DNA of 64,000 bases from Anseranas semipalmata. Its lineage: Eukaryota > Chordata > Aves > Anseriformes > Anseranatidae. Within the stretch, counting starts at the first letter, position 1, and each line of letters begins with the position of its first letter. Of the stretch, positions 49,671-63,589 are shown piece by piece. The DNA lies in assembly GCA_013399115.1 (NCBI GenBank), contig VXAA01003309.1:137305-201304 (forward strand). Reading direction: 5' to 3'. The notes below the pieces were generated by a model. The model was not told where the DNA came from. It did not search any database and saw only the letters and a program-made list of their open reading frames with translations. A program made the translations under genes and the position numbers.

Positions 49671-49995
49671 GTGGATAAAAGGTTCAAATTAACTAAATTC
49701 AGAATAAGCCAGCAGCTGGCTTAGAAGGCAGATGTTATTTGATGACAGTGCTGGCTTGTTGTCACTGATATCCCAGACAAATTAACCAAGCATTTGGGTA
49801 GTTTTGCAGAGAGGATTTGCTGAAACAGGAAAATACAAAACCTTGATTCCCATAGTGAAATGACTGGCTATGATACATAAGTGATTTTTTTTGCCTGGCC
49901 TTTAAGAGTTGAAAAAATCATGTTAAACAAGTAATTTTCTTGACATTCATACTTTATTCTAATTGAATTGAAGCTTATTATAACTATTTTTAAGA

Positions 49996-50208
49996 TCAAT
50001 ACTCCTTCATGGGGGCAGGAAGAATAAGAATCAATCTGAATACTTCATACACTTCATCAGGAATTGCTTCAAATATCAGCCCTTTCTCTGCAGTAATCTG
50101 CGTGATTCTGTTAGCAGCATCAGTCACTGACAACAAGACACCTGAACTGTGTTTCTTTTCCTGTTCATTGGGATCTTTCATTGTTACAGAGACTGATATT
50201 CTTTCTTA
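49996..50208 (-). other. Possible exon or decayed coding remnant (unidentified)
   Basis: On the minus strand the frame is open from just after an in-frame TAA (about 50,209) to a TGA at 49,996, giving about 70 codons. Unlike the other short frames here, its composition looks protein-like: charged residues (KDPNEQEKK) alternate with hydrophobic stretches, including SGVLLSVTDAANRITQI and FRLILILPAPMKEY. A weak acceptor-like sequence (TTTCTAACCTTATAAG) lies just before it, but there is no obvious GT donor at the end; if real it could be a terminal exon. I do not recognise the family. The SGVLL pattern loosely recalls a laminin-G strand but is too short to use. It could equally be chance or a fossil exon. 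Confidence 0.25.
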
Positions 50209-50379
50209 TAAGGTTAGAAAAGATCCATAATAGCTTTTATACCATTATATTCGAAACTCTAGACTTCATTAAAACACTCTTCAGCTCCTTCACTTCCAGC
50301 TTCCTTGCTGCTTATGAATTATTCAGGATAGATTTCACTTGAGGTAAATAGTTTGATTTGAAGGTTTTTGTATCTGGAT

Positions 50380-50640
50380 TTAGATGCAACGAGCAGTGTT
50401 AAACGCTCGGAATTTTAAGTGAGGAGAATTGCAGAGGCTTAGCTATTAAGATGGAAGACATTTGCCGTTAGTGCTCTGGGGCTGCCATTGAGATCTCAGC
50501 GCGGTGCTATTTGTCATTCTGAAGTAGGTAGGCATTATGATGCCTGGAGTATAAATCAGCCTTTACATGGTGTCGAGTCCTGAAGCACTTTGAACGCTCT
50601 AATCCACTTCTGAGTTAACAGAACATTTTTGGTTTTACAA
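50380..50640. promoter_or_regulatory. Candidate conserved non-coding element
   Basis: About 260 bp with balanced base composition and several CpG sites (CAACGAG, AAACGCTCGG, TTGCCGTT, CAGCGCGG, GTGTCGAG, GAACGCTC), few simple runs and no repeat signature, set in AT-rich, CpG-poor DNA. Retained CpGs in a gene-poor region suggest constraint, as in developmental enhancers. There is no open frame of note. It sits just beyond the exon candidate at 49,996-50,208. This is inference from composition only. Confidence 0.25.
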
Positions 50641-51760
50641 GCTTTAAAGTTTCCCTTTTTATTTAACCCTGTCATCATGTTATTAATCATCATTATTTTC
50701 TAGAATTTTATATACCTCACCAAATACACTTCTTAATATTTTGCTTCAACATTGTGGTGATGTCACAGAGATGAGCTTTAGCTTCAATCATCTGTAAGAG
50801 ATGCAGGTTCAGCAAAATTTATTTTATTAATTCTCCTCACGTAAAGGGGAAATCTGGCTTTTTCTACTAGCATGCTGGGCAGGCTGGCATTGCTCAGCTG
50901 CTGTACCAAAGGATTCAGCTTTGTCCCTTTTGCCCACTTCTGTATAGTATCATGTCAGTGATACTTCCTGGACAAAGCTGAAATGGAAGAACAGCAGTTT
51001 CCATGTGCCTGTTTTTACCATATGTCTGCAGTCCAGCAGCCAATATTAGCTCAGGACAGTAAAGCAAAGTCTTTTAAATGGTGATTACTTTCTAACATCT
51101 AAGCAACCAGCCCATATACAAAGGGTCAGTTCAGAAACTATGTATACCGTCGGATGTTGGTTCATTGAATCTGTTCCTGTTCTAGCACTGGCTGACTAAA
51201 TGTTTTAACCATCACAGAGCATTTTATTTATTGCATATTGCTATATATAGTGCTACAGAGACTTTAATCAGACACTACAATTGTGCACTCAGTTAAACTT
51301 GTAGAGTTTTTACAGGTGGAGTTGTTAACATTAATGAAATCCATTAAAATCACTTTATTTCCCTGCCAGGCAGCAGTGTCTGCATGAATTGGCTGCATGC
51401 CTTCAACTGCAAATATGCAGCAATGGACTCAGTGTGAGGAAGCAGCCAGTTATTCCCAGTGAACTGGCAGTAACCCCAGTTCAGCTGGATATATTAGTAC
51501 AAACCTACTTCTGTCCTATGGACTAAGACCCCACACTGGTGCAGTGGGGTCAGGAGCTCTCCACCACACTAGTTAGCTGGGATGGAGGGAGAAGAGCTGG
51601 ATGTGGCAGCATCCCAAATGGCAATGTCTGGATTCACTCAGTTCAAGGTATTACCACTCATTGTGGAGGAGCACAGGTCCCATTTTCTGTGTCTTGTCCC
51701 ACGGAATGGAGACAGAAACTCCTGAAAAGACGAGGAACCCTTGAAGACAGGATTGTAAGG

Positions 51761-51794
51761 TTTGTTTGTTTGTTTATTTATTTATTTATTTATT
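51761..51794. repeat. (TTTG)n-(TTTA)n microsatellite
   Basis: Three TTTG units pass into about five TTTA units; the unit change is typical of a substitution spreading by slippage. Confidence 0.93.
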
Positions 51795-54340
51795 ATCACT
51801 GCTTCTTAACTTTCATACACTGGAACATAAATGTTCCAGAACTAATTAATCTAAGTGATTGTAGCTAAATGTTAAGTCCCTGCTATCTCTGCTAAAAAGC
51901 TTCTTTTTCCTATACAGCCAGTTAAAGTTGTTGTTTTCATTAAAGTGCTTACTCCTCAGTGAGGAAGTATAATAGTTAAGCAGCAGAGTGATTGCTTGTG
52001 TTAGCAGTAGCACATTGAAGTTATATGACCCCTCATTAATCTGCACTTTGATAAGGTCCTGGAGTGGTAGGATTAATGACATTCCACTGTAAATTATTCA
52101 AATCCCTGCCTGTGCTCTGTGCTCTGACTAGCTCTTTGGAGAAACATGCAAGCGATACTGAATGTTTTACTGCCTTAGAGAATAACTACAGTGGTTCAGA
52201 GACAGAAATTTGCTCATCTGTATTGTGGGTTGTGAGTCAGCCTAACTGTAGATGTTTTTCTTTTTCTTTTTTTCTTTTTTTTCTTGCATGTGATTCTACT
52301 TCTACAATATATTCTAGTCATATAAAGGGTGTTTTTCCTATTCCCTCTGTCCTTTACATTTCAGCTTTTGGGCCACACGCAGCATGCTGAAGGCTATGTA
52401 CCTAGGCTAGCATGGTGACATTAACTGTATTTGGTCCACAAGGCTTTCCTGGCTGTTTATGTTTCCCTTGTGCCACGTCAGCTGCATAAAATCCTATTTT
52501 TTGTTTTGGCTCCTTTGTCAGCTTGTATTCTTCTGAGTGTTGTCTCTTCAGCCATATCTCATCCCATGCAGTGCCTTCAATTCTTGTTACCAACACTACC
52601 TCCCCTGTGAGGATTATAAACCTTGCTCCTGGTGCAGCAAAACTATGTGGATTTCATGGCCAGAACAACCTTTCTCTATAGAAAAGAAAAATGAGTGTGT
52701 CCCTCTTTCATATTTTATGATTTCTTCCAGAAATTTGTGGACTTGAATGTCAGAGGGAATATTAGTATTTCTGGTACAGTCCTATATGGCAGATTACAGA
52801 ATTACTTTCTCAGTGATCCCCCTTACTTAGTTGAGTAAGTTGTGATTAAAAGCTATCCTAGAACAATTTACTGGAAACAATACATCTAACAGTGGAGAGT
52901 TTTCCACATCCTTTAACTTTCATTGATTAAATGTTCAGCTGGGAGTCCAACTCCTACTCATGACAATCATAGCTGTTTCTTAGAAAAAAAAAAATCTATT
53001 CCGTTTTCAAGTAGCTCTCTTCTGTGTACTACTGTGTGACATAATCATGTCACCTGAAAATTTTTTGGCAGATCAAAAGCAAATGCTTATACATTACAAG
53101 TTATCTCTAATCTCATTCAAATTTTCCATCCTTAAGTGCAGAAACTGAATAAAGTACAGACAGTTGTCTCAGTGTTGTACACAGAGACATCCTGCCTGAA
53201 TACTTGTGTTCTCTGTGTTGAAGAGCTGTTAGCCATTGTTGCAGTAGCTTTCTGTAGAGAGTTAAAGATCAGTGGACAAAAGCTCAAGTAAAGCCAGTTA
53301 AAAATATTGTTGGAAAGTGAACTTCCTGCAATGGAGTGCAGGGCTGAGCAACGTAAGCTAAGTGACCTCACTGGTGAAGCAGTATTTTCCCCTCAGCACA
53401 ATACCTTGCCCAGCTTCTATTGATAATTTCTACTGATAGAAGGAGTGCCTTTAATTTGGTTGTACAGCCCTAATGTGAGTCAGCATCACTGCACAAGAAG
53501 GGATTGCTTCCCGCAACTCTTCTTACTCTGATCATTGCCATCTAGCAGGGCATCTCTGCGTTATACTTCAATAAACACTATGGAGTCAACCTGTGTTGAG
53601 TTGCACTTTGGTATAAAGTATGCGTTCTGTCTAGGCTGCTTCTCAGCAGTTTGCAAAGCACCACTACCCCTTTTTCCAGTCCACAGAAGAGTGACACTGG
53701 AAGCAGTGACTAAAAATTTTCATTTTGAAGTCACAAAACAATCCTTAGAATTAACCATTTATGTATTTAGAAGTTGCCAGTAGATGTGCTACGCCAATGC
53801 CTTTGGAGAGCTGTATTCTGCAGCCCTAGAATATTGCTGTTTGCTGAGCTGATACTTCTCAGATTACATCAGCCTGTTTTAACAACACAAAAACAGATTT
53901 TCAGGGACTCTGTTTGTGTAAAATCTTTTACAGCAGTTTGCCTTTGAAACTGCTACAAAATTGTAATGGCTTTTCATTTTGATTTGCTGGCAAGAAACAA
54001 GTTGACTGCCCTTCCTTTGGAAAAACTTAAAGGCTGAACAAAAAAATTATTTTGCTGACACACCAAATGCTTTTTGCAACTGAACTGATTTTGTTCAGTA
54101 ATAAAAGTTGATTGGTATAATGAAAGAACATTTTATGTAAGCATCACACACCACTGCAGGCCCTCAGCCTTCACTGAGAAACTCAGGCCAGACTCTGAGC
54201 CCACTTGGGTCAGCAGGCTCAGCCACATGGCTTCTAGTGCAGAATAGAAAGCTCAGAGCAGAAAATTTCAGCTTACAGTTGTTTCCCTTCTAATTTTTTT
54301 AAGTCCAAATTAGGTAAAATGCTGTTCCCTTTCCTTCCTC

Positions 54341-54464
54341 TCAGAAATGTATGTATGTGGATAAATATGTATGTATATACAAACATATATATGCACACAT
54401 ACATGTGTGTGCACCTGTATGCTTTCAATTTGCTTATTTTTGCTTGTATATATGCTTTCAATTT
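54341..54464. repeat. TA/TG-rich run with a short direct repeat
   Basis: Alternating GTATGTA, ATATAC and GTGTGTG words, followed by two copies of TATGCTTTCAATTT (54,418-54,431 and 54,451-54,464). Confidence 0.8.
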
Positions 54465-55307
54465 TCCTTCAACACACTAGTTTCTATTTGGCTGGGGAGC
54501 TGTGGCTGCTATCTCACTGTTAGCTTAGTGTTGTCCAGAAGAAATCATTGCCTAAACTGTGATCTACATTCTTTCCTCTATTCCCCCAAAAAGATGATGA
54601 AATGCTGTAGAGAAGAAGGCCTGAGGGCTGCTAGGCATGTTAGTGGCTGGTAGTTTCTAAGCATGTTTTCTGAGAAACCAAAAAAAAAGGTGCTGTTAAA
54701 TTTTCCAGAGTATGGTAAGAGGGGAGAAAGCTATTACACAATCTATTGCTATTTTCTTACTGAGATGCAAGAAAGAACTAGTGTTTTATATTGCCGACTC
54801 TGTACTGACTAACATAAGTTTAAGCTAAAGATAGGTGCCTTGATGCCTTGATAGATGCCTGTCCACTTATCATATCTACTCTTGCAGTTTATAAGTGCCA
54901 TTCATATGTTTATTTAGACACTCCTGTTTTTTTTCTGAAGCCTTCTTTGTCTTCTGTTACCAAAGCACTTAAATCCTGGAACTTGTATTCCCATGTGCCA
55001 TAATTGAGTTTAAATGTTAATTTTCCCGATTTCCTGAAATGTATGGTTGACAGGAGTTTCATATCTTAAGCAACAACTATTTTTTTTTCCTCCACTGGAA
55101 TAACAAAAGATGTTGATCCAGTTTCTGTTTCGAGTAATGGCAGCTACCCTCTTTGCCTAACTATCGAAACACCCCTCATTTGCTCTAACAACTTCATGAA
55201 ATTCCTCTGGAATCTCTCCACAGCTTTCCTGAAGGTTCCCATTGCCTGATACTGTTGACCACAGAGGCACCTGACACTTCTCTTACATATTACACTCTCT
55301 CAATTCC

Positions 55308-55324
55308 TTTTTTTTTTTTTTTTT
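55308..55324. repeat. Poly-T tract (T17)
   Basis: Simple homopolymer. Confidence 0.9.
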
Positions 55325-58300
55325 ACTTTAAATTTATCTTAGATTACTAGAGCCTTGGTTTTTTTTTCCTTAGATTATTATTAAAAATCATTACTTTTTT
55401 TGTCAGCTTAGAAACACAGAAATGGTAGGAGCTCTGGGCTAACCAAGTCTAGCCCTTTGCTGCTGCTGTAGGAACCAACTTTTATAACACTATTAGTTAC
55501 CCAATCAAGCTGCTAAAATCAGTGTTTCTTTTGTTCAAGATGTTTTGATTTATTCTGGGTTCCAGTCATGCAAGTGACTGCACTTTTTTTTTCCATGTAT
55601 ACTCTGTTTTGGAGAGCATTCCTTATTGCAGCTAGTTTCTGGCTTCACAGAGGGAAAATGAGTTTAAGAAGGCTTCTTGATGCAGAACTCTTAGTCCCAT
55701 GAATTTATTCCAAGAAACATAGGTTTTACTTGGAGCAGCCAGTACATAAGCCAGTTTATTTACTACTTCTGTCTGATGTGACTGACCAGATGTGCCACTG
55801 CTATTTTGCCCTTTCTAGGAGACAGAACAGTTCTGACAGTCTCTGTAAGTGCACAGTGGATTTGTTTGGTTTTCATGCTGGTCACACAGAGTAGAAGGCT
55901 CCTTCAAATAGGACTGGCAGAAGTCCATGCTGTCCCTCACTGTGGGAGCAATTAAGTCTATTATAAAGATAACCAAGCTCACAGAAGTGAGGTATGGGTA
56001 CCATTACATGCCCCTACAACATTTGTTTAATTGCTAAAGCACTTGTTTATGCAATGCTTTGCGGGGAGAAAATATATTAAACTATAAAACAATGATCTGC
56101 CAGGTGTAAAGCCTGCAACCTTGGGGGGATCATTACAGGGCTCAGATCAGAATTTAAGGATTTAAGAAACTTTGTCATATATCAAATGTCTGAGACCTAA
56201 GCTTCATCTTGCAGTTAGCTACAAGTCAGTTTTATGGACTGTCAGTATGACAAGAGTTATTTACATATTTTTATCAGCCAGTAATTGGGTTTTTTATCAT
56301 TTGTGTTTTCTGTCTTTTTGAATTACATTGTATCATGTTGTTCATAAGAAACTGCAGCATTGTCATGTTAACAGGCATTGCTATGTTACCTCAGAGCATC
56401 TGATTTACTTCCTTGTAGCTGTTTGGTAGAACAATGAAATTAATGAATTATGTTCAAGTCAGTGGCAGCTTTGATGCTTTTTAGCTGGCAGAGATATCAA
56501 CAGAAAATTTTATGGTAGATGTGTCTATGCAAATGTATGTAATGTAATGGAGGTTTAACAGATCAATATCATATAAAAAAATGGAATAGCATACGTTATT
56601 CGTTACTAATCTAAAACTAACTACAGAAGAATATTTAAGTGCTATACACAGAAAAACATGAAAAATGATCCATACCCTAGAGCTATCTCCTATATGCCCC
56701 TTTCTGCACTAGCCTTGTTTGCCCCATGTCTGTTTCTGCAATCTTGGAGGTAGCTGGTGAAATCATCACTGAAGCCTACTGCTCAGGTTTATATGGAAAC
56801 TCAAATATAATTTCTGGAGATGGGTACGAGAAAGTTGCAAAGTCCTTTCAAGGTAATGTCCATTGTTCATCATTCTGAAGAGCAAATTTTAACAGTGTTT
56901 ATGAAGGTTTCATGGGGATTGAAATCCCTGTACCCAAGATAAGAGCCATTTCTGGTTGAAGCACTATTAAATTTAAAGATATTCGTTCTTGCAAATGTGT
57001 GCCAAACTTGTATCTTAAATTGTGTGTTTGTAAAATGTAAAATGTAACAGTCTATGTACACATACCTAGTGAGATACACAGGTCTGCCTTACATTTACTA
57101 GGTTAACCACATCATTTTAATTGGTACAAGGTAAACTGAATAACTTTACTGCTTTATGATTTCTGTTAAAAACACTGTGGAGCATAAGTTACTGCAGTCA
57201 AGAGATCTGGCCCCCATTATGTGGCGGTTGTATCTGTTTTAACATAAGCTGTTGTTTAAAGCTGAAAGTTCTTTATTAATACTGGCTGTTGTGTTTACCC
57301 TGTGTTACCTTTGTTATCCTATATTTATATGCCAAGTTCTCTTAGAAAAAGTAGTATGTCTTCTGTCCCTATGGGCTTCTTGGAGTTGTTATGACTCCAA
57401 AAGTCAAGCTTCTGGAAAACAAAACATGATCTTATATTTATGCCTAAAAAAATTATCTAAATTATGATTTTTGATTTAAGACTTTTTGTTTTAAAAGAAC
57501 TGTTGTTTTTGTTTGTTTGTTAATACTGATTGTTCTTGGTAAAATAGATGCAGAAGATACTTCTACTGCAAATCTATACCTTCACATAGCAATTGTATTC
57601 ATTTCTTTCAATCCTCTTATAATATCAGACCTGAAATCTGTCACTCTTTGAAGGTTTGGTATAAAATACCTTCTCAAACTCTTTGAAGATAGCTATTGAT
57701 GCTAATGATCTCTGGAATGGAAGAAGGTGGTACCATGACTTACCAAGACAGACAAAAGATGACATTACCAGTTTTATATTATGTTATATTCAGGCTTAGA
57801 ATCTGTTATTTTAAACCTCATCTGAAGACTAGAAGCTTGTTGTTGAAACTCCATCACACTTCTGAAACATCTGAATCATTTCCCATGCTGGTCTGTCACT
57901 CAAGTATTCATTCTGGCTGCTTCTGACGCTTTGAAATCTAACGAGCTCACAGCCCAAGGTCTTGTAGCTGCAGGTTATTTCTTCCAATATTCCTGCTTGT
58001 TTTTAAAACTACATATATCTATTTCTCATTTTAGGTCAAATGACCTTGGAACATGAAATTGTAAGCTGTTTTTAAAATGAAAAGTCCTTTGATTTGCACA
58101 GTGACTTTTGCAGGACTTTCAGCATTGATGCTATGCCCCTTTGCTCTATGTTACTAATTTTCTTTGACTGTGTTTCAATTCTGCAGATACAGCTTTTAAA
58201 AATTCATCATGTACTTTCTTCAATCCAAAAAATAAAAATCAACACACACAATCCTGGTTCTGAAATTTTTTACCATCTTTTTCCTCCTCCACTTTTGGAG

Positions 58301-58351
58301 AATGTAAAGCTCTCCAGAAACAACAATAGTCGGTATTTCCATTAATTATCA

Positions 58352-58373
58352 ATCAGCCCAATTTTGGGCTGAT
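58352..58373. repeat. Perfect 10-bp-arm hairpin, 2-nt loop
   Basis: ATCAGCCCAA and TTGGGCTGAT are exact reverse complements separated by TT. It has a terminator-like shape but no T-run use in this context; it is probably a chance inverted repeat or a small cruciform. Confidence 0.85.
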
Positions 58374-60374
58374 AAATGATCCCAGATAATCCTTACAGCT
58401 GGGTATCTGAGAACAACTCATTAGAATATCTTTGGGGGATAACATTATAACTGTACACAGTTTTAAGTTACATAGTCCGAGAAAATAAGTAATAGATTGG
58501 ATTGTTTTTTTTTTTATAATAGTGGGGTTTTGCATTATTCTAGAAAAACTCATGCAATATCCATCCATAGGCTGTTCTGAGGTAATTGATCGAGTATAAA
58601 TGCTGCTCTGTAAACTCTGCATGGTTTGGTGGCCACAAAAGATAGGAAAAAATGGATATCATACTTAGGCATTTGAACAAGATTCCTCCTGTTAATTACT
58701 TTTTAACCAACGAGATACTAGTGCCCATTATTTTGGATGACCCCTCCCAAGCTGTCCTGTCATGATCAATCAAGCCATAACCTGAACATACAACCATTAG
58801 GAAAACACAACTTAATTACTCAGCTATTAGTCAGAGATTTTTAGGTGAGGTGAGATTTTAGGAGGCCAAAAGCAAAAAAGGATTGCTTATACTGGTTTTT
58901 GGATGCCAACAGCACAGATGCCATAGTGTAAGTGTGCGCAAGACAATGCAGGCCAGTGCATAACCAGAATATTTTCCATCAGGGAGTGGATCCTCAGCAT
59001 CATTGCCATCCAGAAGTGGTTTCCACAATGACAAAGCAGTTCTTCAGAAGTGGGAAATGGAAGATAGCACAGGACATGGCCTTTTTTGCATACTGCCAAG
59101 TATACAATACTTGCTTAAACATCCCTGTGAAGGGCACAATCTATGCTTTGTATATGTTCAGCTTTCAAACTGAGTCAGGGTCTCAGAAGTAAGTTGAGCC
59201 TGATCTTTTGTTGTATATTGATTTGTAGCTTTTACCAGTGTCTACGTCTGTCCTTATGGCAATTCATGCTGTGCATTTTTAGATCATGCAATTCTATGCA
59301 ATTAGAAATGATTTTTATTGATGTTTGTTCTTATTTTTCTTTCTTTTTTTCCTCCTCTAAACTTTAATACCTTAACAACCAAGCTATCTTCTATTATGTG
59401 AATATATATATCTCAAGAAAAACAAACCTTTTAGGAAGTTCGTATCACTGTAATCAATTTTCAAAGTATTCTCTTAAAAGTATAATGTGATGCAAACCCA
59501 GTAACCATTATCATTATAAAATATAGTAAGATGAGGAATAAGAAAGATAAGAAAGTCCATCCATATAGGCTGACAAACTAGCAGCTATGGATGCTATTCT
59601 GCTTGCTGTCTTGCACATGTGGTAGTTTACAAAGAAGTCAATGCATGCATTTCTTCTTCCAAATGAGTACAAACTGGTGGGCCTTTGACTTAGGGATTTA
59701 TTTCCCCAGTGTGCAATTCCACATACCTGTGGTAACTGTTGCATTTAGACCTCTTTAGACAGAATTAAAAAAAATCAATACCTCTTCCCTGAAATATTCT
59801 GTGAACACACAAGGGTCCTTGTTGACCTCACTTAGGTCTTTGACCCGACCTTGCTGAATTCATGTTCATTAATGAGAGAAAATAAAAATGGTGAAAACAT
59901 TAAGATTTATTAAACTGGATCAGCCAGGAGGGCTGGAAGGTTTCAGTCCAGTAATGTGCAGATAATGAATGATTGAAAGCCACAGCTAGTGAGAAGTTAC
60001 AATATCTGGCAGAGCAACATTTGGCTGTGGCAAATTTTCAAATAAAAATCTACACTTTTTATTGTTATAACCTGTACTAAGGGAAGGTGGAAAGATGTAA
60101 TTTCTCGTAGCTTAAAGGAAAACTTGTGTGTTGTCACAGACCCTTCATAGAAAAGAGAATTAGCAAACTATTCATATAGCATACAAAAATCAATTGTCAT
60201 GGCAAGTAAATGATTAATTTCCTGATAATGTACTGCTTTTTATTTAAAAACAATATTCCTGCTCATTAATCTAAGACACACATCTTCATAATTGAGCAAA
60301 TCTATTTACTGCAAGAGGATTCTAGCGATTTGTTTGCTTCTTTGGGGATCCAAGTCCCTTTGCACAAAAGAGAA

Positions 60375-60396
60375 AACAAACAAACAAACAAAAAAA
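60375..60396. repeat. (CAAA)n microsatellite
   Basis: Four tandem units followed by an A run. Confidence 0.9.
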
Positions 60397-61296
60397 GCCA
60401 GTCAGATGTATGACTGAGCTGAGAGTGAAGGAGAAAATATTCTTCTGGTATAAATCTGTCTGCATGCTTTGTGTCCAATGCTTGGACCACAGATGTAAAG
60501 AATATTTTTTTTCCCCAGACACTTTTTGCTTTTATCTACTGCTCTCAAACCAAACCAGAAAGTATGACAGAATAAAAGTCTTTTCCTAAAATACTTTCAT
60601 AAAGTTGTGTAGTCTTATTCATGCTACAAGATTAATTGCATAAATATATATACATATTCTATATTTAATCAAACTCTAGGAATAAATAAACATGACTGTT
60701 CTCAGCCTTCCTATGCAGTACACAATAGAAAGAAACCAATGTAATAAAATAATATTAACAACTGACTTGATTTCCACAGACTGAATATAACTAAGGACTT
60801 AGACATTTTGTTTTATTTCCTGTTTCCAGGATTAGCTAGTTCTAGAGCAGGAAGAGAGAAATTAATATCAAAACATGCTCTTGTATTTTCATCTCCATTT
60901 TATTGATCCTAAATTAGCTCAGTAAATTTTGGAGGATGAATTCTATTAAGCAGAAAAAGTCAAGGGATTTAGCAAGATATTGTTGGAAAACTCTCACCTT
61001 TTGACTAATAATTCATAGTCAGCATGGGGGTTACTGTAACAATCATAAGAGATATTCATTGCACAAGAGGAGAAAATGAAGAGGGTCTTGAGCTTAAATT
61101 GTGATGAAGTCATGGTATTTATTAAAGGAAGGTTTTCACTTTATCTAGGACAGGAAGAAAAGATGTTACTATGTTTTGAGGATTTTGTCACTTCACAGGA
61201 GAGAAGAGAGATAAGGGAGAAAAGAGATAGAAAAAGGAGAAAGAAAAGTCACATAGCGAAGTAATATATCCTTCTTTTTCACTGTTTAATAGTCTG

Positions 61297-61361
61297 ACAC
61301 TGGGAAGTTGGACAAAGTGACCTCCAGAGGTCCCTTCCAGCCTCAACAATTCTGTAACTTT
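61297..61361 (+). mobile_element. CR1: CR1 LINE, very short 3' tail
   Basis: Sixty-five bases matching the extreme 3' end of the same CR1 subfamily as the copy at 27,977: GTTGGACAAAGTGACC, then CCAGAGGTCCCTTCCAGCCT, then CAACAATTCTGTAACTT. The octamer end is decayed in the same way (ATTCTGTAACT). It is an extreme 5' truncation. Confidence 0.85.
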
Positions 61362-63589
61362 CCATTTAAAAGTTAAAATGAGATTCATAGTTTAAATTTT
61401 ACATAACAATTTCTTTTAAACCAATTTTTTTAAACTAAACTTTTAAACTAATTTTTTCCTTTACAATATATTGGTCTGATCAGAAAGCATTCAAGACTTT
61501 GCACACATTTCGGGATACTGAAAATATTTCTGACTTGAGTATTTTATGGAATGACTCAATTCAACAGAAATATGATTAGCCTGAATACAGTATTATAATT
61601 TGTTTCAGAAATATCTGCTATTAGCTAGTCTTGGCTACAGGAATAGGCAAGCCAGTGGTCTAAATCAATACAGTAATTTTATTAGAAACCTGCAGTATAG
61701 AAGGAAGGTAAGAACTGATGTCCTTGAGATTAGATTATTTTTGCATGTGTTTAACCTCTCTCTTGTCTCCTATGATAAATTAAGGTATAGAAATGCTATT
61801 TCAAAGGTTTTAAAGCTGACAACAAAATAAAGCACGTATACTTTTGTATATGAAGGGGAGAGAGCTCATAAAGGTGAATTCTGCTTAAATTCCCAACTTT
61901 TGTCATGTGTAAAAAATGAGCAAGAAGATAAAGGATGAAGCAAGTTGTGATAGTTATTGCTGCGGGGACAATTTCTAAACCCATATACACAGACTTTACT
62001 TATCCTCAGAGAATGTTGCAAGCTGGCTATAGAAGTGAGTTTATGTACACATGTTTGTATTGTTTAATAAACAGTACTATATGGAGAGGAAGCTAGCAGC
62101 TGTCCTTTTTTCCCTTCTAGCCATAAATATGCCACATCACTGAATCTGACAAAGTGAAACTCTGTAGCTTTCAGTTTGTGCATAACACTGTTGCCAAACT
62201 TCATAAAGATATTTTATGGCCTGTTGAAGTGCTAAGACTCTAGACTTCATGAAAAATGAAGTCTCTAAATGGATTGGAGCTATATCACTTGAGGAGTCAG
62301 AAAAATATCACTGAGAGTCACAGCTATTAGTGACAGCACTGGGGAAATCGCACCCTGCTGATGACATAACTCTGTTATAAAATATCCAAGCACTAATGAT
62401 GAGCAGTTCTCATCCAGACACTGGATTATGGCATCTAGGTCCAGGTTGCTTGTATCTTTTAAGCTTCCTTGGTATGGCAAAAAAAGTAGTGGCAAGGGCT
62501 TTCTCATTGTCTTGATCTTTGTGAAAGGTAGAGATGGTTATCCACCAGCACAAGTTCACCAAAACAGGAGCTGCTGTAGTCTGCTCTTGTTGGGGTATTC
62601 CTCCTCCTTTTCTTGTAGAGATACTGAATCTGTACCATCAGGTAATGAGCTGCTTCAGAAAGATACAATGAAAAAGTAAAATCATCTTTTTCTTGAATTA
62701 GTTTCTGGAATTTCCTTGTATGCAACAACACGTGTATCATGACTTTCACAAGGGAAGGGGTGAGAAGGCACCTTTTTGGAGGGTCATGACAGTCCCAATT
62801 TATTTTATCTTAATCACTGTAAAACTTCACTAGTAGTATCTCTGTTGCTATTTTGCTATGGTACCAACTGTCCAAGTTATCAAGATCAAGGCAGTTGTTG
62901 CTATGACCATATGTCCATGTGAATGGGAGTATTTCCACAATAAAGTTGCAACTCTCACTCAAGCGTGGTGGTGAAAAGGCTTCTCCATCATTGCTGCCTG
63001 ACCAAGAGAAATATTCGTGTTGTAGATTGGACTTCTCAGCAGAATGTATTTTTGTTTGTCTCCGGGGGCTGTAGGTTCTTTTGTTTTCTGTGTTCTGTCA
63101 TCATCCTGTTTTTATTTTCACCAGATTAGCTGTCACATCAACATTTGAAAATTTTGATTCTTTGGAGCAGTTTTTGTTGACTTGGCTCATCACCAACAGA
63201 TGAATTATGAGGGAGATTTTGTAGATGATAGATCAAAGAGAAGCAAACAGTGAAGATGTTTTGTTCATATTTATTTTTCCTTTCTGGCTTAAGTTCCAAA
63301 GTCGTCTTCTTTNCTGCCTAGATTTTGCTCTGCAAATATCAGTTTATAATATATCTGACCCAATTTGTTTTTTCTTTACCTGAAGAGAAATAAAATTACT
63401 CTTCAGATTCAAACTTTTAGATAGTTTTGTATGAAGCTACATGCAGTGCTTTTGACTTGTAATTATTTTCAATGGGAGAAAAGTTCCTTGGGTGCTGCTA
63501 CTTGCTGTTCTCCTCCTGGGGTATCAAACCTACTTTCCTCTTACACACTATTCTTTCCTTCTTTTCACACTTGTTTTTTATGTGGAATT

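Larger units (their letters stand above)
44956..49995. other. AT-rich non-coding stretch
   Basis: No recognisable gene or interspersed repeat. It contains poly-T tracts at 46,461-46,478 and 49,627-49,670 and a small AATTCACTTAA duplication near 48,532-48,555. Confidence 0.7.
50641..61296. other. AT-rich non-coding stretch
   Basis: No recognisable gene or CR1 copy. It contains (TTTG/TTTA)n at 51,761-51,794, a TA/TG-rich run near 54,341-54,415, poly-T at 55,308-55,324, a small perfect hairpin at 58,352-58,373 and (CAAA)n at 60,375-60,396. Frames 57,696-57,926 and 58,932-59,192 were inspected and show no domain. Confidence 0.7.

Noticed and set aside
58887..59192. Facing frames on both strands that look somewhat protein-like
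   Set aside because: I tested the idea of a DNA-transposon transposase remnant but found no DDE-type spacing or other motif; neither strand gives a coherent protein.
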